Assembly: GCA_049612785.1 (NCBI GenBank)
Contig: JBMZBW010000138.1
Coordinates: 1 to 5,987 of the forward strand
Reading direction: 5' to 3'
DNA from: UBA7985 sp049612785
GTDB lineage: Bacteria > Pseudomonadota > Alphaproteobacteria > UBA7985
DNA: 5,987 nt
This document shows positions 1 to 5,419 of this stretch, in pieces. The notes below the pieces were generated by a model. It made no database searches and was not told where the DNA came from. It saw only the letters and a list, made by a program, of their open reading frames with translations. Every line of letters begins with the position of its first letter. Within the stretch, counting starts at the first letter, position 1. A program made the translations under genes and the position numbers.

Positions 1-380
1 TGGGTGATATGCTCACCCGCATTCGCAACGGTCAGCGCGCTCGCCTGTCTTCCGTTAAGTCCCCGGCCTCCAAGATGCGTGAAAACGTTCTGAAGGTTCT
101 GGAATCCCAGGGCTTTATCCGCGGTTACAGTGTTGCTGAGGTCCGCAAGGGCATCTCCGAGCTGACAATTGAACTCAAGTACCACGATGGCGATCCTGTG
201 ATCCGCGAACTCGATCGCGTTTCGACCCCAGGCCGCCGCGTATTCACCAAGATTGGCGATCTCCGTCCGTTCCGTAACGGCCTCGGTGTTCAGATCATCT
301 CCACCTCTTCGGGTGTGATGGCTGACGGCGAAGCGCGTGCAAAGAACGTTGGCGGCGAAGTCCTCTGCCGGATCTTCTAA
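1..380 (+). CDS. rpsH: Small-subunit ribosomal protein S8 (5' end missing)
   Basis: S8 binds the central domain of 16S rRNA early in 30S assembly; in E. coli it also represses the spc operon by binding its mRNA. The reading frame is open from the first base. The visible protein reads LGDMLTRIRNG at its start, which is the internal N-terminal motif of S8, so the ATG at position 9 is an internal methionine and about seven residues lie upstream of the window (family length about 130). The C-terminal S8 signature is intact (GVQIISTSSGVMADGEAR), followed by the usual ending NVGGEVLCRIF and a TAA stop. rplF follows after 17 nt. The identification is secure; only the true start cannot be seen. Confidence 0.97.
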   Translation, partial: GDMLTRIRNGQRARLSSVKSPASKMRENVLKVLESQGFIRGYSVAEVRKGISELTIELKYHDGDPVIRELDRVSTPGRRVFTKIGDLRPFRNGLGVQIISTSSGVMADGEARAKNVGGEVLCRIF

Positions 381-397
381 GAAGGGATAACTGAGAC

Positions 398-931
398 ATG
401 TCTCGTATTGGTAAAAACCCAGTCCCTGTTCCAGCTGGCGTGGATATTTCCATCAGCGGTCAGGAAGTTAAGGCCAAGGGCAAGCTTGGCGAGTTGAGCT
501 TCATGGCAAATGGTGCTGTTGAAGTGAAGTTCGAGAACGGCGAAGTATCCGTTTCTCCACGCGACGACTCCCGCGATGCTCGCGCACAGTGGGGCACAGC
601 CCGCGCTCGTATTGCAAACATGGTTGCCGGTGTTTCCGAAGGCTTCTCGAAAGAGCTCGAGCTGGTTGGCGTAGGTTACCGTGCTGCACTCAAGGGCTCC
701 GATCTGCAGCTGCAGCTTGGTTTCTCTCACGACGTTCTCTACCCCATTCCAAAGGGTGTGAAGGTGACTTGTGAGAAGCCGACTTCGATCAAGCTCGAAG
801 GTGCTGACAAGCAGGAAATCGGCCAGATGGCTGCTGAAATTCGCGCTTACCGTCCGCCAGAGCCCTACAAGGGCAAAGGCATCCGTTATGCTGGCGAATA
901 CATCGCTCGTAAGGAAGGTAAGAAGAAGTAA
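398..931 (+). CDS. rplF: Large-subunit ribosomal protein L6
   Basis: L6 binds 23S rRNA near the sarcin-ricin loop and the factor-binding side of the 50S subunit. The 177-residue protein matches the normal family length. It begins MSRIGKNPVPVPAGV, as bacterial L6 does. The middle carries the conserved ELVGVGYRA segment (residues 87-96), and the L6 signature PEPYKGKGI is at residues 154-162, followed by a lysine-rich end. The ATG is preceded by an AAGGG Shine-Dalgarno-like site at 382-386, which fits the family start. It sits between rpsH and rplR (45-nt gap), the standard spc-operon order. Nothing is unusual in the protein. Confidence 0.98.
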   Translation: MSRIGKNPVPVPAGVDISISGQEVKAKGKLGELSFMANGAVEVKFENGEVSVSPRDDSRDARAQWGTARARIANMVAGVSEGFSKELELVGVGYRAALKGSDLQLQLGFSHDVLYPIPKGVKVTCEKPTSIKLEGADKQEIGQMAAEIRAYRPPEPYKGKGIRYAGEYIARKEGKKK

Positions 932-976
932 GCCTCCGCGAAGGGGTTTACGGCTTCCACAAAGGGAAACCGAATC

Positions 977-1339
977 ATGCGTACTCGTTACACAAAACGG
1001 ATTGATCGTGCGAACCGCACCCGCTCCGCTCTGGCTCGCAAGTCTCGCGGTCGTCTGCGTCTGAGCGTATTCCGTTCCTCCAAGCACATTTACGCTCAGG
1101 TCATCGACGATGTCCGCGGCGTGACCCTGGCTGCTGCGTCGACAGTCGACAATGCGCTCAAAGGCAAGCTGTCCAAGACGACTGACACCGCTGCGGCGTC
1201 AGAGGTTGGTAAGCTGGTTGCTGAACGCGCTAAGGCTGCTGGTGTTGATAAGGTCGCTTTTGACCGTGGATCTTACAAGTTCCATGGTCGCGTTAAGGCT
1301 TTGGCTGATGGCGCACGCGAAGGCGGTCTGAACTTCTAA
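977..1339 (+). CDS. rplR: Large-subunit ribosomal protein L18
   Basis: L18 binds 5S rRNA and helps place it in the central protuberance of the 50S subunit. The 120-residue protein is close to the usual length of about 117-120. It has the expected basic N-terminus (roughly residues 1-28), the core RLRLSVFRSSKHIYAQVIDD (26-45) and the conserved C-terminal part VAFDRGSYKFHGRVKALADG (93-112), ending GAREGGLNF. An AAGGG site at 962-966 supports the ATG at 977. The gap to rpsE is 128 nt and contains three consecutive hairpins, annotated separately; in E. coli the corresponding gap is very short. Confidence 0.98.
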   Translation: MRTRYTKRIDRANRTRSALARKSRGRLRLSVFRSSKHIYAQVIDDVRGVTLAAASTVDNALKGKLSKTTDTAAASEVGKLVAERAKAAGVDKVAFDRGSYKFHGRVKALADGAREGGLNF

Positions 1340-1345
1340 ATTCAA

Positions 1346-1363
1346 GAGCTGCTTCGGCGGCTT
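1346..1363 (+). promoter_or_regulatory. Hairpin with C(UUCG)G tetraloop just after rplR
   Basis: Seven nucleotides after the rplR stop codon, GAGCTGC (1346-1352) pairs with GCGGCTT (1357-1363) through a seven-pair stem that includes two G-U pairs. The loop is TTCG closed by C-G, the class of RNA tetraloop known for exceptional stability. No T run follows, so this is not a classical terminator. Inference: it could protect the upstream mRNA 3' end after processing, or cause pausing. Confidence 0.55.
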
Positions 1364-1366
1364 CAA

Positions 1367-1417
1367 CAACAGCGGTGTTGACCTGGCCGGTCCGAGGGAA
1401 TTCGGACATCGCAGGTC
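1367..1417 (+). promoter_or_regulatory. Two further hairpins in the rplR-rpsE gap
   Basis: First hairpin: CAACA (1367-1371) pairs with TGTTG (1376-1380) around a GCGG loop. Second hairpin: GACCTG (1380-1385) pairs with CAGGTC (1412-1417). Inside it, after a 4x4 internal loop, GTCCGA (1390-1395) pairs with TCGGAC (1402-1407). If G1396-T1401 also pairs, the loop is GGAA, a GNRA tetraloop. The two share only base 1380. Stem, internal loop, stem and tetraloop resemble a protein-binding RNA element, but no function can be assigned from sequence alone. No T tract follows, so termination is unlikely. Confidence 0.5.
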
Positions 1418-1467
1418 TCGCACAGAAAGCACCAAGGCTGTTCAAAAACTGAAAAGGACGTAGTCGA

Positions 1468-2055
1468 ATGGCTCGTGATGATAACAGAGGCGGAGGTCGC
1501 GGCGGTCGCGATCGTCGCAACAAGCGTGAAGATGAAGGCCCAGAGCTGATTGAAAAGCTCGTATTCATCAACCGCGTTGCAAAAGTAGTTAAGGGTGGTC
1601 GTCGTTTCGGCTTCGCCGCTTTGGTCGTGGTTGGCGATGGCAAGGGCCGCGTTGGTCAGGGCCACGGTAAGGCGAAAGAAGTTCCTGAGGCTATCCGCAA
1701 AGCTACGGAAGCGGCTAAGAAGTCCATGGTTCGCGTTCCGCTGAAGGAAGGCCGGACCCTCCACCACGACGTGGAAGGTCGCTTTGGCGCTGGTAAAGTT
1801 GTGTTCCGCACGGCTCCAGCGGGTACCGGTATTATTGCCGGTGGTCCATCGCGTGCGGTTATGGAAGCTCTGGGCGTTTCTGACGTTGTTGCTAAGTCCA
1901 ACGGTACGTCGAACCCTTACAACCTCGTTCGTGCAACCATCGATGCGCTGACCCGCACGCAGTCCCCCCGTCAGGTGGCTCAGCGTCGTGGTATCAAAGT
2001 CGCTGACGTGCTGCAGACCGGTGAACAGAACGAAGAGGCAATGGCTGACGCCTAA
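1468..2055 (+). CDS. rpsE: Small-subunit ribosomal protein S5
   Basis: S5 lies at the mRNA entry side of the 30S subunit, contributes to decoding accuracy, and carries the loop altered in spectinomycin-resistant mutants. The protein has 195 residues, longer than the E. coli protein (167), mainly because of an N-terminal tail. The N-terminal RNA-binding domain starts near residue 26 (ELIEKLVFINRVAKVVKGGRR); the KGGRR loop at 42-46 shows no change I can recognise as a resistance mutation. The S5 signature spans about 44-76, and the C-terminal domain contains GTGIIAGGPSRAV (119-131) and GTSNPYNLVRAT (146-157). The tail at 7-20 is rich in Arg and Gly (RGGGRGGRDRR). AGGA at 1455-1458, nine nt before the ATG, supports the start. 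rpmD follows 36 nt downstream. Confidence 0.98.
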   Translation: MARDDNRGGGRGGRDRRNKREDEGPELIEKLVFINRVAKVVKGGRRFGFAALVVVGDGKGRVGQGHGKAKEVPEAIRKATEAAKKSMVRVPLKEGRTLHHDVEGRFGAGKVVFRTAPAGTGIIAGGPSRAVMEALGVSDVVAKSNGTSNPYNLVRATIDALTRTQSPRQVAQRRGIKVADVLQTGEQNEEAMADA

Positions 2056-2091
2056 GGGCGGATGGCTGTTCCTTCGTAACGGAGAAAGACA

Positions 2092-2280
2092 ATGGCTGAT
2101 AAGCGTGTACGCGTTACCCTGCTTCGCTCTGCGATTTCCTGCACCGAAAAGCAGAAAGCAAACCTCGTAGGTCTGGGCCTTAAAAAGCGTCACCAGACTC
2201 GCGACTTAGAAGATACGCCTGCTGTGCGTGGCATGATCAATGTCGTTAAGCACATGGTTCAGGTGGAAGAAGCAGCCTAA
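2092..2280 (+). CDS. rpmD: Large-subunit ribosomal protein L30
   Basis: L30 is a small 23S rRNA-binding protein of the 50S subunit. The 62-residue length is normal (about 60). The hallmark segment is intact: LVGLGLKKRHQTRDLEDTPA begins near residue 25, followed by VRGMINVVKHMVQV. GGAG at 2081-2084, seven nt before the ATG, supports the start. It lies between rpsE and rplO, as in other bacteria. Its stop codon is inside a 7-bp hairpin, annotated separately. The first 20 residues are less conserved, but the position and core leave little doubt. Confidence 0.96.
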   Translation: MADKRVRVTLLRSAISCTEKQKANLVGLGLKKRHQTRDLEDTPAVRGMINVVKHMVQVEEAA

Positions 2281-2290
2281 GTCAGGCTGC
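2272..2290 (+). promoter_or_regulatory. 7-bp hairpin spanning the rpmD stop codon
   Basis: GCAGCCT (2272-2278) is perfectly complementary to AGGCTGC (2284-2290) with a five-nt loop, AAGTC. The TAA stop of rpmD (2278-2280) lies in the end of the stem and the start of the loop. The bases that follow (ATCGTTAATGTTTAG) are only mildly T-rich, so this is at most a weak terminator or attenuator. It may instead mark an mRNA processing or stabilising structure between rpmD and rplO. Confidence 0.5.
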
Positions 2291-2310
2291 ATCGTTAATG
2301 TTTAGTCGAG

Positions 2311-2337
2311 TGCGCGGGCCAGCGGTTCGCGTGCGCA
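2311..2337 (+). promoter_or_regulatory. Possible GC-rich hairpin upstream of rplO
   Basis: TGCGCG (2311-2316) can pair with TGCGCA (2332-2337) through five Watson-Crick pairs and one G-U pair, with a 15-nt interior that could fold a little further. It ends five nt before the rplO Shine-Dalgarno AAGGA (2342-2346). The large loop makes it a weak call. If real, its position suggests an effect on rplO translation rather than on transcription. Confidence 0.3.
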
Positions 2338-2355
2338 AGGCAAGGAAGACAGAAA

Positions 2356-2850
2356 ATGCGTTTGAATGAACTGCGCGACAATCCGGGCGCGTACAAAACC
2401 AAGAAGCGTCTGGGCCGAGGTATCGGCTCTGGCAAAGGCAAGACCTCCGGTCGTGGTCACAAGGGTCTGAAGGCCCGTTCCGGTGCTACCATCAACGGCT
2501 TTGAGGGTGGTCAGATGCCACTCTACCGCCGTCTGCCAAAGCGCGGCTTCACCAACCATCCGTTCAAAAAGGATCTGGTGGAAGTGAACGTTGGCCGCAT
2601 TCAGCAGGCTGTGGACGCAGGTAAGCTCGATGCAAAGGCAACGGTAGATGCGGCTGCTCTTATCGCAGCGGGCGTCATCCGTCGTGAGCGCGATGGTGTC
2701 TCCCTGTTGAGCAACGGCGAGCTGACCAGCAAGCTGGATATCCACGTTTACCGCGCGTCCAAGGGCGCTGCTGAAGCGGTGGAGAAGTCCGGCGGCTCAC
2801 TGAAAACCGACTACGTTGCGAAGCGTAAGCGGGAGCGCGGCGGTAAATAA
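2356..2850 (+). CDS. rplO: Large-subunit ribosomal protein L15
   Basis: L15 is a late-assembling 50S protein with a long extended N-terminal region that threads through 23S rRNA. The 164-residue length is somewhat above the E. coli protein (144). The N-terminal extended region is rich in Gly and Lys (RLGRGIGSGKGKTSGRGHKG, residues 18-37). It is followed by the hallmark FEGGQMPLYRRLPKRGF (49-65). The C-terminal globular part carries the L15 signature around residues 117-148 (GELTSKLDIHVYRASKGAAEAV). An AAGGA site at 2342-2346, nine nt upstream, fixes the ATG. A Rho-independent terminator 100 nt downstream makes it the last gene before a transcriptional break ahead of secY. Confidence 0.98.
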   Translation: MRLNELRDNPGAYKTKKRLGRGIGSGKGKTSGRGHKGLKARSGATINGFEGGQMPLYRRLPKRGFTNHPFKKDLVEVNVGRIQQAVDAGKLDAKATVDAAALIAAGVIRRERDGVSLLSNGELTSKLDIHVYRASKGAAEAVEKSGGSLKTDYVAKRKRERGGK

Positions 2851-2949
2851 GTCACTCCTGACCTTCTAAAATACACGTTTTGCGTCGGTTATACGCCATA
2901 GCGTTGTTGAACACAGAAGGTTCATGGCTTATTTAGGCGCTAATCATAC

Positions 2950-2978
2950 AAGGCTGGCGCTTTGCCAGCCTTCTTTGT
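2950..2978 (+). terminator. Rho-independent terminator between rplO and secY
   Basis: AAGGCTGGC (2950-2958) pairs perfectly with GCCAGCCTT (2964-2972) around a five-nt loop, GCTTT. It is followed by CTTTGT, so the downstream side reads TTCTTTGT. The nine-bp GC-rich stem with a short T-rich tail has the classical form. It lies 100 nt after the rplO stop and 118 nt before the secY start. It probably ends, or partly attenuates, spc-operon transcription before secY. Confidence 0.75.
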
Positions 2979-3038
2979 GCTTGGACGCCATTGGTCTTTT
3001 CGGCGGTTTCAGGCAGGTGAACAACAAGCGGCACGCAG

Positions 3039-3066
3039 GCCCTCGTCTCTTTGGGACGCAGCGGGC
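3039..3066 (+). promoter_or_regulatory. Possible bulged stem in the secY leader
   Basis: CGTCTC (3044-3049) pairs with GGGACG (3053-3058) through a TTT loop, with one G-U pair. Outside this, GCCC (3039-3042) can pair with GGGC (3063-3066) across an unequal internal loop. It lies about 18 nt before the secY Shine-Dalgarno site. This is a modest fold seen by eye; it could be part of a leader structure or chance. Confidence 0.25.
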
Positions 3067-3083
3067 GGCAAACTATCAAGGGC

Positions 3084-3088
3084 GGGAG
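3084..3088 (+). promoter_or_regulatory. secY ribosome binding site that decides the start
   Basis: GGGAG at 3084-3088 lies seven nt before the ATG at 3096. The same frame is open further upstream to a TTG at 3051. Starting there would add 15 residues (MGRSGRQTIKGGSVL) unlike any SecY N-terminus and would place this site inside the coding sequence. From 3096 the protein begins MTSAAEQLAQN, matching alphaproteobacterial SecY. Confidence 0.85.
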
Positions 3089-3095
3089 TGTTTTA

Positions 3096-4553
3096 ATGAC
3101 GTCTGCAGCTGAGCAGCTCGCGCAAAATTTTTCTTGGGGCACCTTTAGCCGGGCGAAGGATCTGCATAAGCGGTTGCTTTTCACCCTTGGCGCTTTGATC
3201 GTGTTCCGTTTCGGCATCTTCATTCCGTTGCCTGGTATCGACATCGAAATCTATCGTGCTGCCTTTGGTGGCGGCGATGAATCGGCGTTCCAGGCTCTGC
3301 TGCAACAGATCAATCTGTTTGCCGGCGGTGCGTTGGAGAACCTGTCCATCTTCTCGCTGTCGATTTTCCCGTATATCTCTGCGTCGATTATCACGCAGCT
3401 GATGCGGACGGTCATTCCCGAGTTTGAGCGCTTGCAGAAAGAAGGCGAGGCCGGTCGTCGGAAGATGAACCAGTACACCCGCTATCTGACTGTCTTTATT
3501 GCTCTGTTCCAGGCGCTGGGTATTGCGCTCCTGCTGGAGAACTTCCCGGGCGTTGATCTGGTCATGGATGGTGGCTTTATCTTCCGCATCACCACCATGG
3601 TGACTTTGGCGGGTGGCACGGTATTCCTGATGTGGCTCGGTGAGCAGATCACGGCTCGTGGTATCGGTAACGGCATCTCGCTGCTGATTTTCGCTGGTAT
3701 TGTTGCATCCATGCCGAGTGCTTTGTGGAACCTTCTGCGCAGTTTGCGCGAAGATGCTTCCGCGCTGCAGGCTCTGGGCGTGATGATGATCCTGATCGTT
3801 TCCCTCGCGATGGTCGTTCTGATCGTTTACGTCGAGCGTGCGCAGCGCAAGGTTACCATCCAGTACCCAAGCCGCACCGCTGGCAACAAGCAGTTCCAGG
3901 GGCAAACGTCTTTCATTCCAATGAAGATCAACGCAGCCGGCGTTATCCCGGCGATCTTTGCATCGACCATTGTGACCCTCCCACTATTGGGCGCGACTTT
4001 TGGTGATAGCCTGTCTGACAACTCTAACGTTGTTCTGGCAAGCATTGGCGCTGGTATGAACTGGTTCGCAGCGAACTTCCGCGCAGGCGAGTGGCCTTAC
4101 TTGCTGCTGCTGGTTGGTTTTGTTGTGTTCTTCACGTTCTTCTACACGGCAATCGTGTTCAATCCTGAAGACACAGCCCGGAACCTCAAGGAGTACGGCG
4201 GTTTCATTCCTGGCGTTCGTCCGGGAAAGCAGACGGTCGCTTATCTCGATATCATCCTATCACGATTGACCGTGATTGGTGCGTCTTACCTTGCCTTTGT
4301 GGTTGCCGTGCCGGAACTAGCGCGCGTGATCGTCCAGTCGAATTCGACGGGTCTGATCGTGCCGATCTTCCTCGGCGGTACATCACTTTTGATTATGGTG
4401 ACTGTATCGATTGATTTCGTGTCGCAGGTCCAAACTCACCTGATGGCGCAGCAGTACGAAAGTCTGCTCAAGCGCAATCAGCAGTCTGGCAAAGCCAAGC
4501 GTCGCGATACAAAGTCGAGCCGTCGGTCGCGTCGGATCAAGCAAGACAACTAA
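3096..4553 (+). CDS. secY: Protein translocase channel subunit SecY
   Basis: SecY forms the inner-membrane channel of the SecYEG translocon, through which SecA or the ribosome drives exported and membrane proteins. From ATG 3096 it has 485 residues, against about 440-450 usually. Ten membrane helices can be placed near 26-43, 83-103 (after the plug segment FAGGALENL, 75-83), 128-148, 161-181, 187-211, 227-246, 281-301, 334-355, 385-406 and 416-437. The cytoplasmic loop ERAQRKVTIQYPSR (247-260) is present. So is GGFIPGVRPGKQT (368-380), whose R375 matches the essential E. coli Arg357. Two features are odd. Ser89 replaces the usual glycine of the SecY signature (LSIFPYISAS, normally LGIMPYISAS), and a strongly basic tail (466-482) extends the C-terminus. 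It sits alone behind a terminator, with adk 61 nt downstream. Confidence 0.98.
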   Translation: MTSAAEQLAQNFSWGTFSRAKDLHKRLLFTLGALIVFRFGIFIPLPGIDIEIYRAAFGGGDESAFQALLQQINLFAGGALENLSIFSLSIFPYISASIITQLMRTVIPEFERLQKEGEAGRRKMNQYTRYLTVFIALFQALGIALLLENFPGVDLVMDGGFIFRITTMVTLAGGTVFLMWLGEQITARGIGNGISLLIFAGIVASMPSALWNLLRSLREDASALQALGVMMILIVSLAMVVLIVYVERAQRKVTIQYPSRTAGNKQFQGQTSFIPMKINAAGVIPAIFASTIVTLPLLGATFGDSLSDNSNVVLASIGAGMNWFAANFRAGEWPYLLLLVGFVVFFTFFYTAIVFNPEDTARNLKEYGGFIPGVRPGKQTVAYLDIILSRLTVIGASYLAFVVAVPELARVIVQSNSTGLIVPIFLGGTSLLIMVTVSIDFVSQVQTHLMAQQYESLLKRNQQSGKAKRRDTKSSRRSRRIKQDN

Positions 4554-4559
4554 GAACCC

Positions 4560-4587
4560 TTGGGCCGCAGAGTAACCTGCGGCCCAA
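4560..4587 (+). terminator. Perfect 11-bp hairpin between secY and adk
   Basis: TTGGGCCGCAG (4560-4570) is perfectly complementary to CTGCGGCCCAA (4577-4587), with a six-nt loop, AGTAAC. It begins six nt after the secY stop codon. The bases that follow (CTTGGTAAAGTT) lack a real T run, so efficient Rho-independent termination is doubtful. It may instead be an attenuator or an RNA-stabilising 3' end for secY mRNA. It ends 12 nt before the adk Shine-Dalgarno site. The stem itself is certain; its function is inferred. Confidence 0.5.
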
Positions 4588-4614
4588 CTTGGTAAAGTTA
4601 AGGGACACTCTACC

Positions 4615-5262
4615 ATGAACATCATTCTGCTTGGCCCTCCGGGTGCTGGAAAAGGAACGCAAGCGAAGATCCTGGTTGCTGATCGAGGCATGGTCCAATT
4701 ATCCACAGGCGACATGTTGCGCGAAGTGCGCGCATCGGGCTCTGAACTCGGGCAGCGCTTTGGTGAAATGATGGATCGGGGTGATCTGATTCCTGATGCG
4801 ATGATGATCGAAATGATTGATGCGCGGCTGGATGAACCTGACTGCAAGAATGGCGCGATCTTCGACGGCTTCCCCCGGACAAGTGCACAAGCTGTTGCTT
4901 TGGATGAAATGCTGAAGCGGAAGTCGCTGCCGTTGAAAGCGGTGATTGAGCTGACGGTTGACGAAGATGCGCTGGTGGGCCGGATAACGGGTCGGTACTC
5001 CTGCGCCAACTGTGGGGCAGGCTACCACGACGAATTCCAGCGCCCGGCTGTTGACGGTGTTTGCGATGCTTGCGGGCATAAAGAATTCAAGCGTCGTCCG
5101 GACGATAACGAGCAGACCGTTCGTGACCGTTTGGACGTTTACCGCCGGGACACTGCGCCCATCATTCCGCACTATGAATCCCAAGGTTTGGTTCAGCGCG
5201 TGGACGGTATGGCGGACATCAAAGATGTTGAAGGAGCGGTTGCGACTATTCTAGACGCTTGA
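4615..5262 (+). CDS. adk: Adenylate kinase, long form with Cys4 lid
   Basis: Adenylate kinase interconverts ATP + AMP and 2 ADP in the cytoplasm, setting the adenylate balance. The 215 residues match the long bacterial form. The P-loop is GPPGAGKGT (7-15). The AMP-site motifs are STGDMLR (30-36, with Arg36) and FDGFPRT (83-89, with Arg88). Arg123 and the lid arginines Arg127, Arg161 and Arg172 are in place. The lid (about 124-164) holds four cysteines, C130, C133, C150 and C153, in a C-x2-C...C-x2-C pattern typical of zinc-binding lids; metal binding is inferred. AAGGGA (4600-4605), nine nt before the ATG, supports the start. The secY-adk-rpsM order is common in alphaproteobacteria. No anomaly is seen. 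Confidence 0.98.
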   Translation: MNIILLGPPGAGKGTQAKILVADRGMVQLSTGDMLREVRASGSELGQRFGEMMDRGDLIPDAMMIEMIDARLDEPDCKNGAIFDGFPRTSAQAVALDEMLKRKSLPLKAVIELTVDEDALVGRITGRYSCANCGAGYHDEFQRPAVDGVCDACGHKEFKRRPDDNEQTVRDRLDVYRRDTAPIIPHYESQGLVQRVDGMADIKDVEGAVATILDA

Positions 5263-5304
5263 CCCAACCTTCGCTTAGCGCGGTGCAGTCCTTCGCAAAA
5301 TGCG

Positions 5305-5347
5305 GTCCCAGTTTGACAGACTGGACGTTGACAGTTTGTCAAGGGAC
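5305..5347 (+). promoter_or_regulatory. Switch-like overlapping inverted repeats upstream of rpsM
   Basis: TGTCAA (5337-5342) is complementary to two copies of TTGACA, at 5313-5318 and 5328-5333, so only one can pair at a time. With the first copy the stem continues past a three-nt bulge through GTCCC (5305-5309) and GGGAC (5343-5347), giving 11 pairs. With the second copy a 6-bp hairpin forms with a GTT loop, leaving CCAGT (5308-5312) and ACTGG (5320-5324) to form another hairpin. The 10-mer CAGTTTGWCA is also directly repeated at 5309-5318 and 5332-5341, 23 bp apart. In RNA this could be an alternating leader fold; in DNA, an operator. Both readings are inference. Confidence 0.4.
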
Positions 5348-5356
5348 TTCTAAACC
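5328..5356 (+). promoter_or_regulatory. Candidate promoter upstream of rpsM
   Basis: TTGACA at 5328-5333 is a perfect sigma-70-type -35 box. Seventeen nt later, TAAACC (5351-5356) matches only three of six -10 positions. A second perfect TTGACA at 5313-5318 has no convincing -10 partner. If used, transcription would begin near 5363 and run directly into the terminator-like hairpin at 5372-5397, giving a short attenuated leader. The weak -10 box keeps confidence low. Confidence 0.3.
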
Positions 5357-5370
5357 GTGCGCTACGTTAG

Positions 5371-5410
5371 TGGCAGTCTCGGGTTTCCGCGACTGCCGTT
5401 TTGATTTTTC
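5371..5410 (+). terminator. Terminator or attenuator hairpin directly before rpsM
   Basis: GGCAGTC (5372-5378) pairs with GACTGCC (5391-5397). After one mismatch, CGG (5380-5382) pairs with CCG (5387-5389), leaving a GTTT loop. The tract GTTTTGATTTTTC (5398-5410) follows. This is a good Rho-independent terminator shape. It lies 110 nt past the adk stop and ends about 10 nt before the rpsM Shine-Dalgarno site. No room remains for a promoter between it and rpsM, so transcription of rpsM must read through it. That makes an attenuator more likely than a simple operon end. Confidence 0.65.
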
Positions 5411-5419
5411 TGGTTAGTG

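Noticed and set aside
377..1087. Minus-strand open frame (236 codons) opposite rplF and rplR
   Set aside because: It covers two conserved genes on the other strand and shows no family resemblance.
1363..2193. Long minus-strand open frame (276 codons) opposite rpsE and rpmD
   Set aside because: It lies antisense to conserved ribosomal genes, starts and ends without operon logic, and the protein has no recognisable domain. It is a by-product of codon bias in the + strand genes.
2867..2872. TAAAAT resembling a -10 box after rplO
   Set aside because: No -35-like sequence exists at a suitable distance upstream; that region is the rplO 3' end.
2907..2935. TTGAAC - 17 nt - TATTTA, and a 5-bp dyad TGAAC/GTTCA, upstream of the terminator
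   Set aside because: The -10 match is weak and the dyad short. In a 245-nt AT-mixed spacer both are expected by chance.
3051..3079. Possible secY promoter TTGGGA - 17 nt - TATCAA
   Set aside because: Each box matches only four of six consensus positions. The predicted start (about 3086) would fall inside the Shine-Dalgarno site, leaving no usable leader.
2924..3112. Small + strand open frame (62 codons) in the rplO-secY gap
   Set aside because: It runs through the terminator hairpin and into the secY start. The ATG at 2924 has only a partial AGAAGG match upstream, and the translation resembles nothing known.
3093..3905. Minus-strand open frame (270 codons) opposite secY
   Set aside because: The translation is rich in Gln, Arg and His with no domain, as expected from the complement of a membrane-protein gene. 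The + strand SecY is certain.
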